Shown: positions 1-7,832 of the stretch, one piece after another
Layout of the letters: each line of letters begins with the position of its first letter
Position numbering within the stretch: position 1 is the stretch's first letter
NCBI GenBank assembly: GCA_035712345.1
Contig: DASTAY010000056.1
Location: 77,409-141,408 of the forward strand
Source: VRUE01 sp035712345
Lineage (GTDB): Bacteria > Actinomycetota > Thermoleophilia > Solirubrobacterales > 70-9
Direction of reading: 5' to 3'
DNA length: 64,000 nt
Program-made: the position numbers and the translations under genes
The notes under the pieces: generated by a model
Told to the model about the DNA's origin: nothing
Seen by the model: only the letters and a program-made list of their open reading frames with translations
The model's database searches: none

Positions 1-307
1 AATCCTCGCGCGTGGCCGTGCCGAGGACCTCGGCGATGAAGGAAGGCAGGCTCTCGGCGATGACCGAGGGGTGGTAGCGACCGGCGACGACGTGGTCGAA
101 GAGCAGTTCGTTCACCGGGTCGGCGAGGGCGTCGTCCTCCAACGCCCGCTTCAGGAAGGCGCGGAGCACGGCGACGTCGATTCGGTTGCCCTGCTCGCTC
201 ACCTGCTCCTCGCGCACGGGGGTCCGGGCCTGCTGTAGCGAGCGGTGGCGCACTTGACGCCGCCTGCGGCAGCGCCGAACGGTCCTGCCGACGCTGGTCG
301 CTCTCAT
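1..307 (-). CDS. Unrecognised protein, N-terminal part only
   Basis: The reading frame is open from an ATG at 305-307 to the left window edge (102 codons) without a stop. A strong Shine-Dalgarno (AGGAGG) sits about 5 nt before the ATG, and the ATG overlaps the stop of the preceding gene (ATGA), so it is the next gene in the integrase operon. The first 40 residues are Arg-rich; a mixed acidic/hydrophobic part follows (AVLRAFLKRALEDD, later LFDHVVAGRYHPSVIAESL). I recognise no family. The gene is cut by the window edge, not broken. Confidence 0.6.
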   Translation of the reverse strand, partial: MRATSVGRTVRRCRRRRQVRHRSLQQARTPVREEQVSEQGNRIDVAVLRAFLKRALEDDALADPVNELLFDHVVAGRYHPSVIAESLPSFIAEVLGTATRED

Positions 308-645
308 CGTGGCCTCCTCTCGGAATCGACGGCTTCGCCGTCGGCGATCGGGATCGCCCAATCGCGGGTCGGGTCGAGCCACTCAGGCGCCCAGCGCATA
401 AAGACGCAGCCTGCTAGAGGGCTTTTGTATTCGTGGTGGCGAAGCGCGTAGTGCCAGTGACCGGCGAGCCAGAGCAGGGCGCCGATCGCGAGGACAAGAA
501 TTCCGCTCGCGTTGTGCTGGAGCGCCACCCCAAGGCCGCCGACAAGCACCAGGAGCAGGCCACCGATTCGGAGCAGTAGCCCTCCAAGCAGCCAGAGCAC
601 CAGCAGGCCGCCGAGGATCGCTGCGCCGAAGCTGAGGCCATTCAT
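304..645 (-). CDS. Small polytopic membrane protein next to integrase
   Basis: About 113 residues. Roughly the first 65 are almost wholly hydrophobic and can form two or three membrane spans (GGLLVLWLLGGLLLRIGGLL, then GILVLAIGALLWLAGHW). A soluble tail of about 45 residues follows. The ATG at 643-645 is chosen because it overlaps the integrase stop (ATGA); a longer frame reaching 756 would sit inside the integrase. No family recognised. Its place right after int, inside the element operon, suggests an element accessory such as an entry-exclusion or maintenance membrane protein, but that is only inference. Confidence 0.6.
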   Translation of the reverse strand: MNGLSFGAAILGGLLVLWLLGGLLLRIGGLLLVLVGGLGVALQHNASGILVLAIGALLWLAGHWHYALRHHEYKSPLAGCVFMRWAPEWLDPTRDWAIPIADGEAVDSERRPR

Positions 646-2276
646 GCCGCGATCGCCTCCCGCTTGGCCCCAGATCGCCGTCGGCTCGCATCGCCATTCA
701 GCCGCACAATGTCCGAGCCGCCCAGGCGCTCGACCCCGGCCTCCGCCAGCTCCCATACGCCACGCGGGGAATCCGCCCTCAGGCAGCCCGCCGCCAGCAG
801 CTTCGAGCGCGCCTTGTCGAAGCGCGCCTCCCAGCGCGGTTCTCCGCTCGGCAGCGGCTGCCGATCGAGATCGCTGAGCAAGCGGGCCACCTCGGTGGCT
901 ACGGCGCTTCGAACCTCCCCGCGCCGCGCGGCCCCACCGCGCTCCTTGAGGGCACGCAAGATCGGCAGCTCATAGGCGGCGCAGCCGAGGACACGCAGCG
1001 GCTCCTGCGGCGCCGGGACCGCGGCGACCCGTTCCCCGTTGACCAGCGCCTTCAGCCGCGCCCGCTCGCCCGGCTCGCGGCTCATCAGGTGGGAGTAGAC
1101 ACGCAGCGTGAAGGCCGGGTCGGTGTGGCCGATCTGCCTCATCACCGAGATCGGGTCCTCGCCGCAGGCGATCAGGACCGAGGCAAAGGTGTGGCGCAGC
1201 TTGTGCGGGGTGAGGCCCTTCGGCAGGGGAACCCGGCCGCGCCGCTCAAGCAGCTGGCTGGCGCGCTTGAAGACCTGATTCACCACCCTGGTGCGCAGGT
1301 TGTCCTTGTCGCGGCGACCGCCGGTCCCGGTCGGGAAGACGAGGTCATCGACGCCGGTTCGGTAAGCCTGCGCCTTGTGGGCGGCGAGGATGTCGCGCAG
1401 GATCGGCAGCATCCGGATCTCCCGCAGGCCGGCCCGGGTCTTCGAGCGGCCGACGAAGAGGCGGCCGTTGGCGAGGTCTACGTCGCGCCAGAGCATGTGG
1501 CCCAGCTCGATCGCGCGCGGGCCGGCGAGGACGAGGGTGGCGACGACCGCCCGGCGTTCGCTCAGCTTCAGCGACAAGTCCCGGTCGAGCTCAGCGGCTG
1601 CGTCGAGCAGCGCTTCGATCTGCTCGGCCGTATCGAGGTGAACCGGCGGCTTGGGCGACTCCTTCAGCCGGCGCCGCCTACCCATCGCCGGGTTCTCGGC
1701 GATGTACTTGTATTCGAGCGCGACCGAGAGCACCCACTGCAGGACGTCGATCGATTTGTTGATCGTGGAAGGTGCGAGCGGCTTCAGGATTCGGTTCTGC
1801 GCGTCGCGCAGCGGCTTGCGGCGCTCGATCGCCCGCTGGCGCGCTTCGCCTTCGCTCACCTTGTGGTGGCGGTAGGCATCGACCGCCTGGACGTCGATCT
1901 CGATCAGCGGCCAATCGCCGAAGAACGGCAGGAGGTGCATCAGCCCCCACCGCTCGTAGCCGTGCTGGCTCTCGCTGACCTGGCCCTTGCGCGAGGCAAC
2001 GAGGCGACGGGCGAAGGGGCCGAAGATCGGCGCCGCGCTGTCCTCGTCTTCCTCATGGGTCTCGCCGCGCTGCTTTTTCGGGCGCACCCAGATGCCGAGC
2101 CGGACTTCGGCGAGGATGTCGGCCAGCGCCTCCTCGGCGCGCTTGCGGTCCCAGCCGTCGCGCTCGAAGCCGAGCGTCAGGTATTCACGCTGGCCGTTGA
2201 CCCAAAAGCGAAGGGCGTAGCCGCGCCCACGCTTCCAGGTCCGCTCCAGCACCTGCCCTCCGGTCTTGCTCGCCAT
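642..2276 (-). CDS. int: Tyrosine recombinase (integrase) with C-terminal winged-helix extension
   Basis: Site-specific recombinase of the phage-integrase family, 544 aa, expected to integrate and excise the element. An N-terminal arm-binding-like part (GKRGYALRFWVNGQ style) is followed by a SAM-like core-binding domain at about 85-200. The catalytic domain has R254 (in AGPRAIEL), K279, H358 and R361 (HKLRHTFAS), H384 (IGHTD) and Y394 (RVYSHLM), so it looks active. Unlike usual 370-420 aa integrases it continues for 150 residues after the tyrosine. Residues about 437-520 read like the Mrr N-terminal winged helix (ELPILRALKERGG ... RFDKARSKLLAAGCL ... RGVWELAEAGVERL). It starts at an ATG overlapping the stop of the small Cys-rich gene upstream (TGATG) and overlaps the membrane-protein gene downstream. 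Confidence 0.93.
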   Translation of the reverse strand: MASKTGGQVLERTWKRGRGYALRFWVNGQREYLTLGFERDGWDRKRAEEALADILAEVRLGIWVRPKKQRGETHEEDEDSAAPIFGPFARRLVASRKGQVSESQHGYERWGLMHLLPFFGDWPLIEIDVQAVDAYRHHKVSEGEARQRAIERRKPLRDAQNRILKPLAPSTINKSIDVLQWVLSVALEYKYIAENPAMGRRRRLKESPKPPVHLDTAEQIEALLDAAAELDRDLSLKLSERRAVVATLVLAGPRAIELGHMLWRDVDLANGRLFVGRSKTRAGLREIRMLPILRDILAAHKAQAYRTGVDDLVFPTGTGGRRDKDNLRTRVVNQVFKRASQLLERRGRVPLPKGLTPHKLRHTFASVLIACGEDPISVMRQIGHTDPAFTLRVYSHLMSREPGERARLKALVNGERVAAVPAPQEPLRVLGCAAYELPILRALKERGGAARRGEVRSAVATEVARLLSDLDRQPLPSGEPRWEARFDKARSKLLAAGCLRADSPRGVWELAEAGVERLGGSDIVRLNGDASRRRSGAKREAIAA

Positions 2277-2503
2277 CAGTCGCCGGACCTTCGGGTGGCG
2301 CTCGCCTCGCTACGGCGGATCGAAGAGTCGCGGTCCGCACGCCGCGACCCGGAAGAATGGGGCGCGTTCGGGCAGGTTGCCCATCCGCAAGTCCCACCCC
2401 GCTCGAGCTGCGTATTCGTGCAACCGCAGATCGGTATGTCTTCGACAATCGTCCCGTTGGCGAGCGTTCGTCGATTCCTGTTCTTCGTCGTCTCTGCCGC
2501 CAT
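2276..2503 (-). CDS. Small cysteine-rich protein between xis and int
   Basis: Predicted 75 aa protein. An ATG at 2501-2503 is preceded by GAGGAGGGCAGTG, a good Shine-Dalgarno at normal distance, and the stop overlaps the integrase ATG (TGATG). This translational coupling is the main argument that the frame is real. The centre has a CGC-x12-C-x4-C pattern (ICGCTNTQLERGGTCGWATC) that could bind zinc; the N-terminus is basic. No family recognised. Its position between an excisionase-like gene and int suggests a recombination accessory or a small DNA-binding factor. The same frame is open further upstream to 2728, but those residues overlap the xis gene. Confidence 0.5.
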   Translation of the reverse strand: MAAETTKNRNRRTLANGTIVEDIPICGCTNTQLERGGTCGWATCPNAPHSSGSRRADRDSSIRRSEASATRRSGD

Positions 2504-2573
2504 CACTGCCCTCCTCGCGTTCCGGCGTCGGGCGGAGGGTGGGCGGCGAGATGGCCTGGCGGGGCTAGGCTTC

Positions 2574-3035
2574 TCATTGCGCCGGAGGCCCTCCTTCGGC
2601 GCCGGGCCGGGGGGCGCTTCTACGTCGCCCCGGCCGTTTTCTTGCTTGCCGACCGAACATAGCTCTGCTTCGCCTGGAAAGCGAGTCAGAACCGCAATCG
2701 CCGCGCATCCCCGCGAATCGCCGCGCATTTGCGCGGCCGCCGGGGTGCCCCGGCGGCTCGCCCAGCTGCTCGGCCACCTCGTCGGGGTCGAAGCGCAAGC
2801 GTGGCCTGCTGCCGGCGCCGATCCGGCGCGCGCCGAGGCGCTCCGCCTGTTCGTAGACCCAGCGCCGGCTGACGCCCCAGCGCTCGGCGACCGCCTCGGC
2901 GGAGATCAGGCCGCGCTCGGGCGGCTCGGGCTTTCGGTCGGCCAGCAGCTCGGCCGTGCGAAGGGCAATCGCCTCGACCGACTCCGGCGCGAGCCGCACC
3001 TCGCCCTTGCCGCTCGCCGGCGGATCGGCGCTCAC
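2574..3035 (-). CDS. Excisionase-like HTH DNA-binding protein
   Basis: 153 aa. Residues about 43-90 form a MerR/excisionase-type winged helix: LISAEAVAERWGVSRRWVYE, then a glycine turn and RLRFDPDEVAEQL. This is the usual layout of short excisionases (Xis) that bend DNA for the integrase. The C-terminal 60 residues are Arg/Pro/Gly-rich and unstructured. The GTG start (3033-3035) has GGGAGG five nt upstream and overlaps the methyltransferase stop (GTGA). It lies just before int in the same operon, fitting a role in excision; a plain operon regulator is the alternative. Confidence 0.75.
   Translation of the reverse strand: MSADPPASGKGEVRLAPESVEAIALRTAELLADRKPEPPERGLISAEAVAERWGVSRRWVYEQAERLGARRIGAGSRPRLRFDPDEVAEQLGEPPGHPGGRANARRFAGMRGDCGSDSLSRRSRAMFGRQARKRPGRRRSAPRPGAEGGPPAQ
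2696..2728. repeat. Two 13-bp direct repeats inside the xis-like gene
   Basis: AATCGCCGCGCAT occurs at 2696-2708 and again at 2716-2728, a 20-bp period close to two helical turns. It lies in the C-terminal coding part of the excisionase-like gene, close to int. Such spaced repeats could be integrase arm-type or Xis sites; coincidence in GC-rich coding DNA is possible. Confidence 0.4.
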
Positions 3036-4129
3036 CGTCGCCTCCCTAAAGGGGCGCGGCTCACCTTCGGCCTCCCCGGCGCCCTATTCGAGTGGTGGGT
3101 GATTCGCGCGGCGGCGATCTCAGCGTAGGCGGGCTCGAGCTCGATGCCGAGGAACCGACGGCCCTCTAATGCCGCCGCCGCGCCGGTCGTGCCCGAGCCC
3201 GCGGTCGGGTCGAGCACGAGGCCCCCGGGCGGGCAAAGCAGCCGCACCAACCAGCGCATCAGCTCGAGCGGCTTCACGGTCGGGTGGGGGTTGCGGACCT
3301 GAGCCGGCTTCTTGCCGCCCTTCTGGGCGTTGGGGAAGAGGTCGAGCGCGCGCCGGGGAAGGTTCTCGCAGCCCGCGTCGCGCTCGGCGCGGCTCGCCTT
3401 CGGGCAGTAGAGGAAGCGACTCGGCGCAAGCCGCGAGCGACCTTCCCCGGCGCAGGCGTCGGCGGCGAGGACGGGACAGCCCGGCGCGCAGCGCTTCTCG
3501 GTGCAGCCCCGGTCGTGGCCGAGGATGACGTTGGCCGGGTGGCGACCCTCGACTTTGCAGTCCTCGGCGTTCAGCGCGCCGGTCCCGTGGCGGGAAATCG
3601 TCTCCTCGGTCGTGCCGTCCAGCTCCCGGCGGGCCAGCACGATCGGCTCGAAGGCGGGCTTCAGCGTCGTCGCCCGCCCGCCGGGGTAGTGGCGCGACTT
3701 CGACATGCCCTCGGCGTAGAGCCACATCAGCGTGTCGCGGACTTCGAGTCCCGCGTCCTCGACGCCGCAGGCGAGCCGGTGGTATGTCCGCGGCGAGCCG
3801 AAGGCGGCGAGGAAGGCGCCGGGCTTCATCACCCGCCGGCACTCCGTGGCCCAGATGCGACACCAGACCTCGAACGCCTCGTTGGGTCCCACCCGGTCGT
3901 GCCCGGCCTTGGCCGCGGCCTCGCGGATCGCGGCGGAGTCCCAGCGCTCGTGCTGGAAGCCGATCCCGTAGGGCGGGTCGGTGAGGACCGCATCGACGCT
4001 TCCGGGCTCGAGGGTGCCCAGCACCTCCATGCAGTCGCCTTCGAGCAGGCGCACAGCGCCCCGCGAGCCGGCGGCCTTGCGGCGGCTCCCACGCAGCGCC
4101 CGCCGGCTCGCCTTCGCTGCCGGGCTCAT
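3032..4129 (-). CDS. Site-specific DNA methyltransferase (DPPY, N6-adenine/N4-cytosine)
   Basis: 365 aa AdoMet-dependent DNA methylase. Near the N-terminus LLEGDCMEVL and the catalytic motif IV TDPPYGIGF appear; near the C-terminus PHPTVKPLELMRWLVRLL and the AdoMet-binding motif DPTAGSGTTG followed by RRFLGIELEPAYAEIA. This order (IV before I) is that of beta-class methylases. A Cys-rich insert (about CTEKRCAPGCP) could bind zinc. The ATG at 4127-4129 overlaps the upstream stop (ATGA); an in-frame extension to 4393 would overlap that gene and is rejected. No restriction endonuclease is seen beside it, so it is a solitary methylase, probably protecting transferred DNA. Confidence 0.9.
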   Translation of the reverse strand: MSPAAKASRRALRGSRRKAAGSRGAVRLLEGDCMEVLGTLEPGSVDAVLTDPPYGIGFQHERWDSAAIREAAAKAGHDRVGPNEAFEVWCRIWATECRRVMKPGAFLAAFGSPRTYHRLACGVEDAGLEVRDTLMWLYAEGMSKSRHYPGGRATTLKPAFEPIVLARRELDGTTEETISRHGTGALNAEDCKVEGRHPANVILGHDRGCTEKRCAPGCPVLAADACAGEGRSRLAPSRFLYCPKASRAERDAGCENLPRRALDLFPNAQKGGKKPAQVRNPHPTVKPLELMRWLVRLLCPPGGLVLDPTAGSGTTGAAAALEGRRFLGIELEPAYAEIAAARITHHSNRAPGRPKVSRAPLGRRR

Positions 4130-5007
4130 TCGGACTTCTCCTGGACCGCGTTCCCGAGCCAGTCGACCGGCCGGCCCGGATCGCGCACCTCGCGGAAGAC
4201 CGGCGCGTAGGGACCGTCGCGCCGCAAATCGTCCAGCAGGCAGATCGAGATCGCGACCTCGGGCGTGCGCGAGAACAGCGGGTCGGCAGCCAGGAGCACG
4301 CTCGCGGTGGAGCGCCGTCGCGAGAGCGCCCGCCGCGTGGCGCCGGTGAGAACGCAGTGGACCTGCGGGAAGACCGGGTAGCGCCCCCGCCACAGCGGCT
4401 CTCTCGCCTTGGCCTCCTTTGCCCGATACAGCTCGGCGTAGCGGGCCAGCTCCGCGGCGAGCCGGTCGACGGAGAGCGTCGCCCGGTCGACCTCGAGGAA
4501 GCGCTGCTCGATCGCGATCTCGGGGCCGTCCGCTCGCAGGTAGGTGAAGACGGCGTCGGCGACGAGCGAGCGCTTTCGCTTGCCGCGCCCGCGCGAGATC
4601 GGATGGAAGACCTCGTGGCGCCAGGCGAGCGGGCCGAAATCGTCGCCGCGCTGCGCCGCTGCCGCCAAGAAGCAGATCGCCGCCTCGTTGACGGCGAGCG
4701 TGTGGGCGGCGAGCGGCCCGGCGGCGATCTCGGCCCCGGCCGGCGGGGTGCCCTCCAGCGCTCCGGCTTCCCGCGCCAGCCGCGTGCCCCGCTCGGTCGC
4801 GTGCCAGAGGCGGCGGCGCGCGTGGTCGGCCTCGACGTAGTCGGCAAGGCCTGCCGCCCGCAACCGTACGAGCAGTCGCTGCGCCCAGCGCAGGCTTCCG
4901 GAGTGGATCGCGCCGACCTGGGGGGTCGACAGCACGCGATGCCCAGCGAGAGAGGCGAGCACCTCGACCGCCTTCGCGGGCAGCGGCGGGACGGCCGACT
5001 CACCCAT
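4126..5007 (-). CDS. Replication-relaxation family protein
   Basis: 293 aa. An N-terminal winged-helix part (VLASLAGHRVLSTPQVGAI, RAAGLADYVEADH) leads into a domain with nuclease-like acidic residues (RRSLVADAVFTYL; EIAIEQRFLEVDRATLS), the pattern of proteins annotated as replication-relaxation, found on actinobacterial and Firmicute plasmids and conjugative elements. These are thought to nick or relax element DNA. ATG at 5005-5007 is chosen over an upstream in-frame start because it gives an 8-nt overlap with the coupling-ATPase gene. No classical MOB relaxase is visible in the window, so this gene is the best candidate for DNA processing at transfer or replication. Confidence 0.75.
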   Translation of the reverse strand: MGESAVPPLPAKAVEVLASLAGHRVLSTPQVGAIHSGSLRWAQRLLVRLRAAGLADYVEADHARRRLWHATERGTRLAREAGALEGTPPAGAEIAAGPLAAHTLAVNEAAICFLAAAAQRGDDFGPLAWRHEVFHPISRGRGKRKRSLVADAVFTYLRADGPEIAIEQRFLEVDRATLSVDRLAAELARYAELYRAKEAKAREPLWRGRYPVFPQVHCVLTGATRRALSRRRSTASVLLAADPLFSRTPEVAISICLLDDLRRDGPYAPVFREVRDPGRPVDWLGNAVQEKSE

Positions 5008-7648
5008 CGCGCTCGTCCTCCTCCTCCGGCGCGCGGGAAGCCTGCTCAGGCCCGCTGGCCGATTCGCCGCCCGCCTCGCCGCCTTCACTCTTCTCTTCCA
5101 GCGCCGCCAGGATGCGGTCGTCGAGGCCGTCGAGGTGCGCGGCGACCTCCTCTGCCGATCGCGGTGGCGCCGAGCTGCCAGGGTCGGGGTTCTCGGCTGC
5201 CGGCTCCCCGAGGACGTCCTCGACCCGCACCCCGCCCAGGGCGAAGGGGGCGCTGAGGCGGCCCTTGTGAGTGACCTGGGCGATGAAGTGGAAGCGCTCC
5301 AGCTTGGTCAGCGCCTCGGGGTTCACCCGCCTTCCCCACTCCTTCGTGACGAGCCCCGCGGCGTGGGAGTTGAGCGTCGAGGCGAGCAGGTGCGAGCGGT
5401 TGGTCAGAAGCGCGTTCAAGGTCGCCCCGCTCAGCCGCTCGGGGTTCTGGTTGAGGAGAACCGCCCGCAGCCCGAACTTGGCGCTCTGCTCCAGGAGCGC
5501 GGCGAGGTTGCCCGAGGCCGCACCGTCATAGCTCTGCACCTCGTCGAGGAAGACCCAGAACGGCTTGCGCTCGGCGGGCGGGAGATCGGCCCGCCCGCGC
5601 GCCGCGTGCAGCAGGTCGAAGAGCAGCAGGTTGGCCACCAGCCGGTCGCGGGTGCCGCCGGTGCCCGGGCAGGCGAGGACGATCTTGCCCTTGTCCATCG
5701 CCTCGCGCACCCGGTAGGTGCTCCGGCTCTGGCCGAGCAGCGCCCTGATCGACGGAGCGCGACGCAGGCGGTCGACCATGTTGGTGACCGGGGTGATCGC
5801 CTCGGATGCGAGCAGCGGGAAGCGGTCGGTCCAGAAGCGCCGGTCGGCGCGTGGCAGGAAAGGCAGCACCGCAGCCCGCCACTCGGCGTCGCTCAGCAGC
5901 GTCGGGATCTGGAAGATCGTCGGCGCCAGCTCGCCGTCGAGCTTCTGGGCGATCGTCGCCAGCGCCGCGGCGGCCTGCGTGGTCAGGTTGATCGCCCGCG
6001 TGGAGCGCTCGCCCCACTCCAGCGCCGAGGCGAAGGCGTCGACGACCGCCTCGACCCTCGCCTCGCTCTCCACCGCGTCACCGCCGAACTCGAAGAGGTT
6101 CCAGCCCGGCTGACCGGCCGGCGAGCTGCCGGGGCCGAGGTCGATCCGCACCACCCGCTCCCGAACCCCGGCGAGGTAGGGCTCGATCCGCTCCAGGCCG
6201 TCGCCGTGGGGATCGAGGAAGAGGCCGCCGTGCCCCCTCCTGACGATGTGGGCGAACTGGGCGATCGCCGCCTCGGTCTTGCCGTAGCGCGAGCGGCCGG
6301 CGATGTAGGTGAAGAAGGTGTCCGATGCCTGAACGGCGACGACCTGCTCGCCCGACTCGGTGTTGACCCTCCCCAGCGGGATCAGGTCGGCTTTGCGCTT
6401 GTCGAAGGCCGGCAGGTCGGGCGGCGGGGCGAGCAGGGCGCCCGAGCGCAGGACGTCGCGCTCGCCGCAATGGATCGTCGGCGGCTTGAGAAAGCCCGAG
6501 AGCTCGCGCGCCGTGAGGATCGTCTTGCGGGCGGGCCGGTGAAGGCCGGTGGCGAAGCGTCGGTCAAAGCGCCCGCGCCGCAGCGGCACGTCGGAGCCGA
6601 GGAACGCGATACCGGGGATCGGCAGGCCCGAGGCCTTCAGGTAGTTGCGCTCGGCAAGCGGCCGGAAGGCGGCGAGCAGGCCCGACATCGCCGCTTCGGC
6701 GCGCCCCTTGCTCGGCGCCTCTGAGCGCAGAAGGACCTGCGCCTCGAAGAGCTCGCCGGAGTCGCGTAGCTTCGCGTCGACGGCCTGCACCGCCCCGCGG
6801 CGCTCGACCTGCTCCTGTGGGTCCGGCCTCGTGCGACGGCGCTGTTCGCCGTTGAGGATCGCCGCCCAGTCGCGGCGCTCGCCGTGGATGCGACGCGCCT
6901 CCCGGCGCAGCCTCCGTCGCAGACGCGCGGCGCGGAAGCCGCTCGCCGGCAGCAGGTCGACGCAGACGCTCGCGTCCTCTCCCTTGGAATGAAGTCGGCC
7001 GATCGCCGCGGCGAAGGGCTGCAGCGGGTCGGGCTTCGGAGAGAGCCGGGCCAGCGGCTCGACGCTCGGGCGGGCCAGCACCAGCTCGGTGCGCAGCGCC
7101 GTTCGCTTGGCCTTCTCGTTTCCGGCTTTGCCCTCCTCGCCGCCCTCGCTCTCCTCCGCGCCTCCACCCAGCGCCTCCTCGGCGGGGCGCTCCTCGACGC
7201 CCTCGAAGGCGCCGAGCGCGGTGCGAAGCGCCTCACCCGCACGCTCGGGGACCTCGATCAGGTAGACGAGCCGCTGCTCGGCATCGGCGGCGAGCCGGAT
7301 GCGGATCGCCGAGGCGCGGCGGTCAACCCAGCCGCCGACCCTGCGCTCGCTGGCCGCGAGCTGGGCGGCGAAGCGCTGCACGGCATCAGGTTCGGCGTCG
7401 AACTCGTCCGCGGGCACGATCGCGACGGCACGGCGCGAGCGGAGCGTGCGGCGGGTTGCGAAGAAGCGATGCGTAGCCAGCGCGGAGGCGATAGCGATTG
7501 CGCCGAGAGCGAGGGGCGCGAGCGAGAGGATCGAGGCGAGGAGCTGATCGACGCGGATGTTCGAGATGAATCGCCAGAGCGCGTAGGCACAGGCGAGGGC
7601 GAGGATCGCGAGCATCGGACGAGGATCGGAGCGATCGCCGCCCATCAT
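5000..7648 (-). CDS. Conjugative coupling ATPase (VirD4/TraG-HerA type)
   Basis: About 882 aa. Two hydrophobic segments near the N-terminus (MLAILALACAYALWRFIS; LLASILSLAPLALGAIAI) anchor it in the membrane. A long cytoplasmic part follows with Walker A GRSRYGKTEAA at about 448-458 and Walker B FWVFLDEVQSY at about 695-705. Downstream, LRAVLLNQNPERLSG and TNRSHLLASTLNSHAAG match motor domains of T4SS coupling proteins. It would bring the processed element DNA to the VirB4-type channel and pump it. Start is ATG at 7646-7648 (a second ATG follows directly); the Shine-Dalgarno is weak, so the exact start is uncertain. This is the first gene after the only larger gap in the transfer operon. Confidence 0.85.
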   Translation of the reverse strand: MMGGDRSDPRPMLAILALACAYALWRFISNIRVDQLLASILSLAPLALGAIAIASALATHRFFATRRTLRSRRAVAIVPADEFDAEPDAVQRFAAQLAASERRVGGWVDRRASAIRIRLAADAEQRLVYLIEVPERAGEALRTALGAFEGVEERPAEEALGGGAEESEGGEEGKAGNEKAKRTALRTELVLARPSVEPLARLSPKPDPLQPFAAAIGRLHSKGEDASVCVDLLPASGFRAARLRRRLRREARRIHGERRDWAAILNGEQRRRTRPDPQEQVERRGAVQAVDAKLRDSGELFEAQVLLRSEAPSKGRAEAAMSGLLAAFRPLAERNYLKASGLPIPGIAFLGSDVPLRRGRFDRRFATGLHRPARKTILTARELSGFLKPPTIHCGERDVLRSGALLAPPPDLPAFDKRKADLIPLGRVNTESGEQVVAVQASDTFFTYIAGRSRYGKTEAAIAQFAHIVRRGHGGLFLDPHGDGLERIEPYLAGVRERVVRIDLGPGSSPAGQPGWNLFEFGGDAVESEARVEAVVDAFASALEWGERSTRAINLTTQAAAALATIAQKLDGELAPTIFQIPTLLSDAEWRAAVLPFLPRADRRFWTDRFPLLASEAITPVTNMVDRLRRAPSIRALLGQSRSTYRVREAMDKGKIVLACPGTGGTRDRLVANLLLFDLLHAARGRADLPPAERKPFWVFLDEVQSYDGAASGNLAALLEQSAKFGLRAVLLNQNPERLSGATLNALLTNRSHLLASTLNSHAAGLVTKEWGRRVNPEALTKLERFHFIAQVTHKGRLSAPFALGGVRVEDVLGEPAAENPDPGSSAPPRSAEEVAAHLDGLDDRILAALEEKSEGGEAGGESASGPEQASRAPEEEDERDG

Positions 7649-7746
7649 GCACCGACTTTTGGGTGACGGAGGGATGTCGGCAAAACTCGATCGCCGCAAA
7701 CCGCGGCGGGGTCGGGAATTCCGGCGCTCGCGGCCCTCGGCCGCAT

Positions 7747-7786
7747 GACCGGACGGGTGACCGGACGGTCGACGCGACGGGCGACC
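7747..7786. repeat. Three 12-bp iterons in the 184-bp operon gap
   Basis: GACCGGACGGGT, GACCGGACGGTC and GACGCGACGGGC lie head to tail, followed by a partial GACCG. About 70 bp away is a short inverted repeat (GCCGC-AAACC-GCGGC). This gap (7649-7832) is the only sizable non-coding spacer between the SPPY methylase and the coupling ATPase / relaxation genes, a typical place for oriT or a replication origin. Role is inferred from repeat layout and position. Confidence 0.45.
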
Positions 7787-7832
7787 GCCGCGCGACAGCT
7801 CAAACACAGGCCGAGGGCGGCGTTCGTGGGCC

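Noticed and set aside
1089..3128. 679-codon plus-strand frame opposite the integrase and xis
   Set aside because: It is the antisense shadow of int and xis; the integrase has all catalytic residues in its own frame, and the plus frame has no family pattern.
3120..5003. 627-codon minus-strand frame across two genes
   Set aside because: Ser/Arg/Pro-rich composition and full overlap with the DPPY methylase and relaxation genes mark it as a shadow of high-GC coding DNA.
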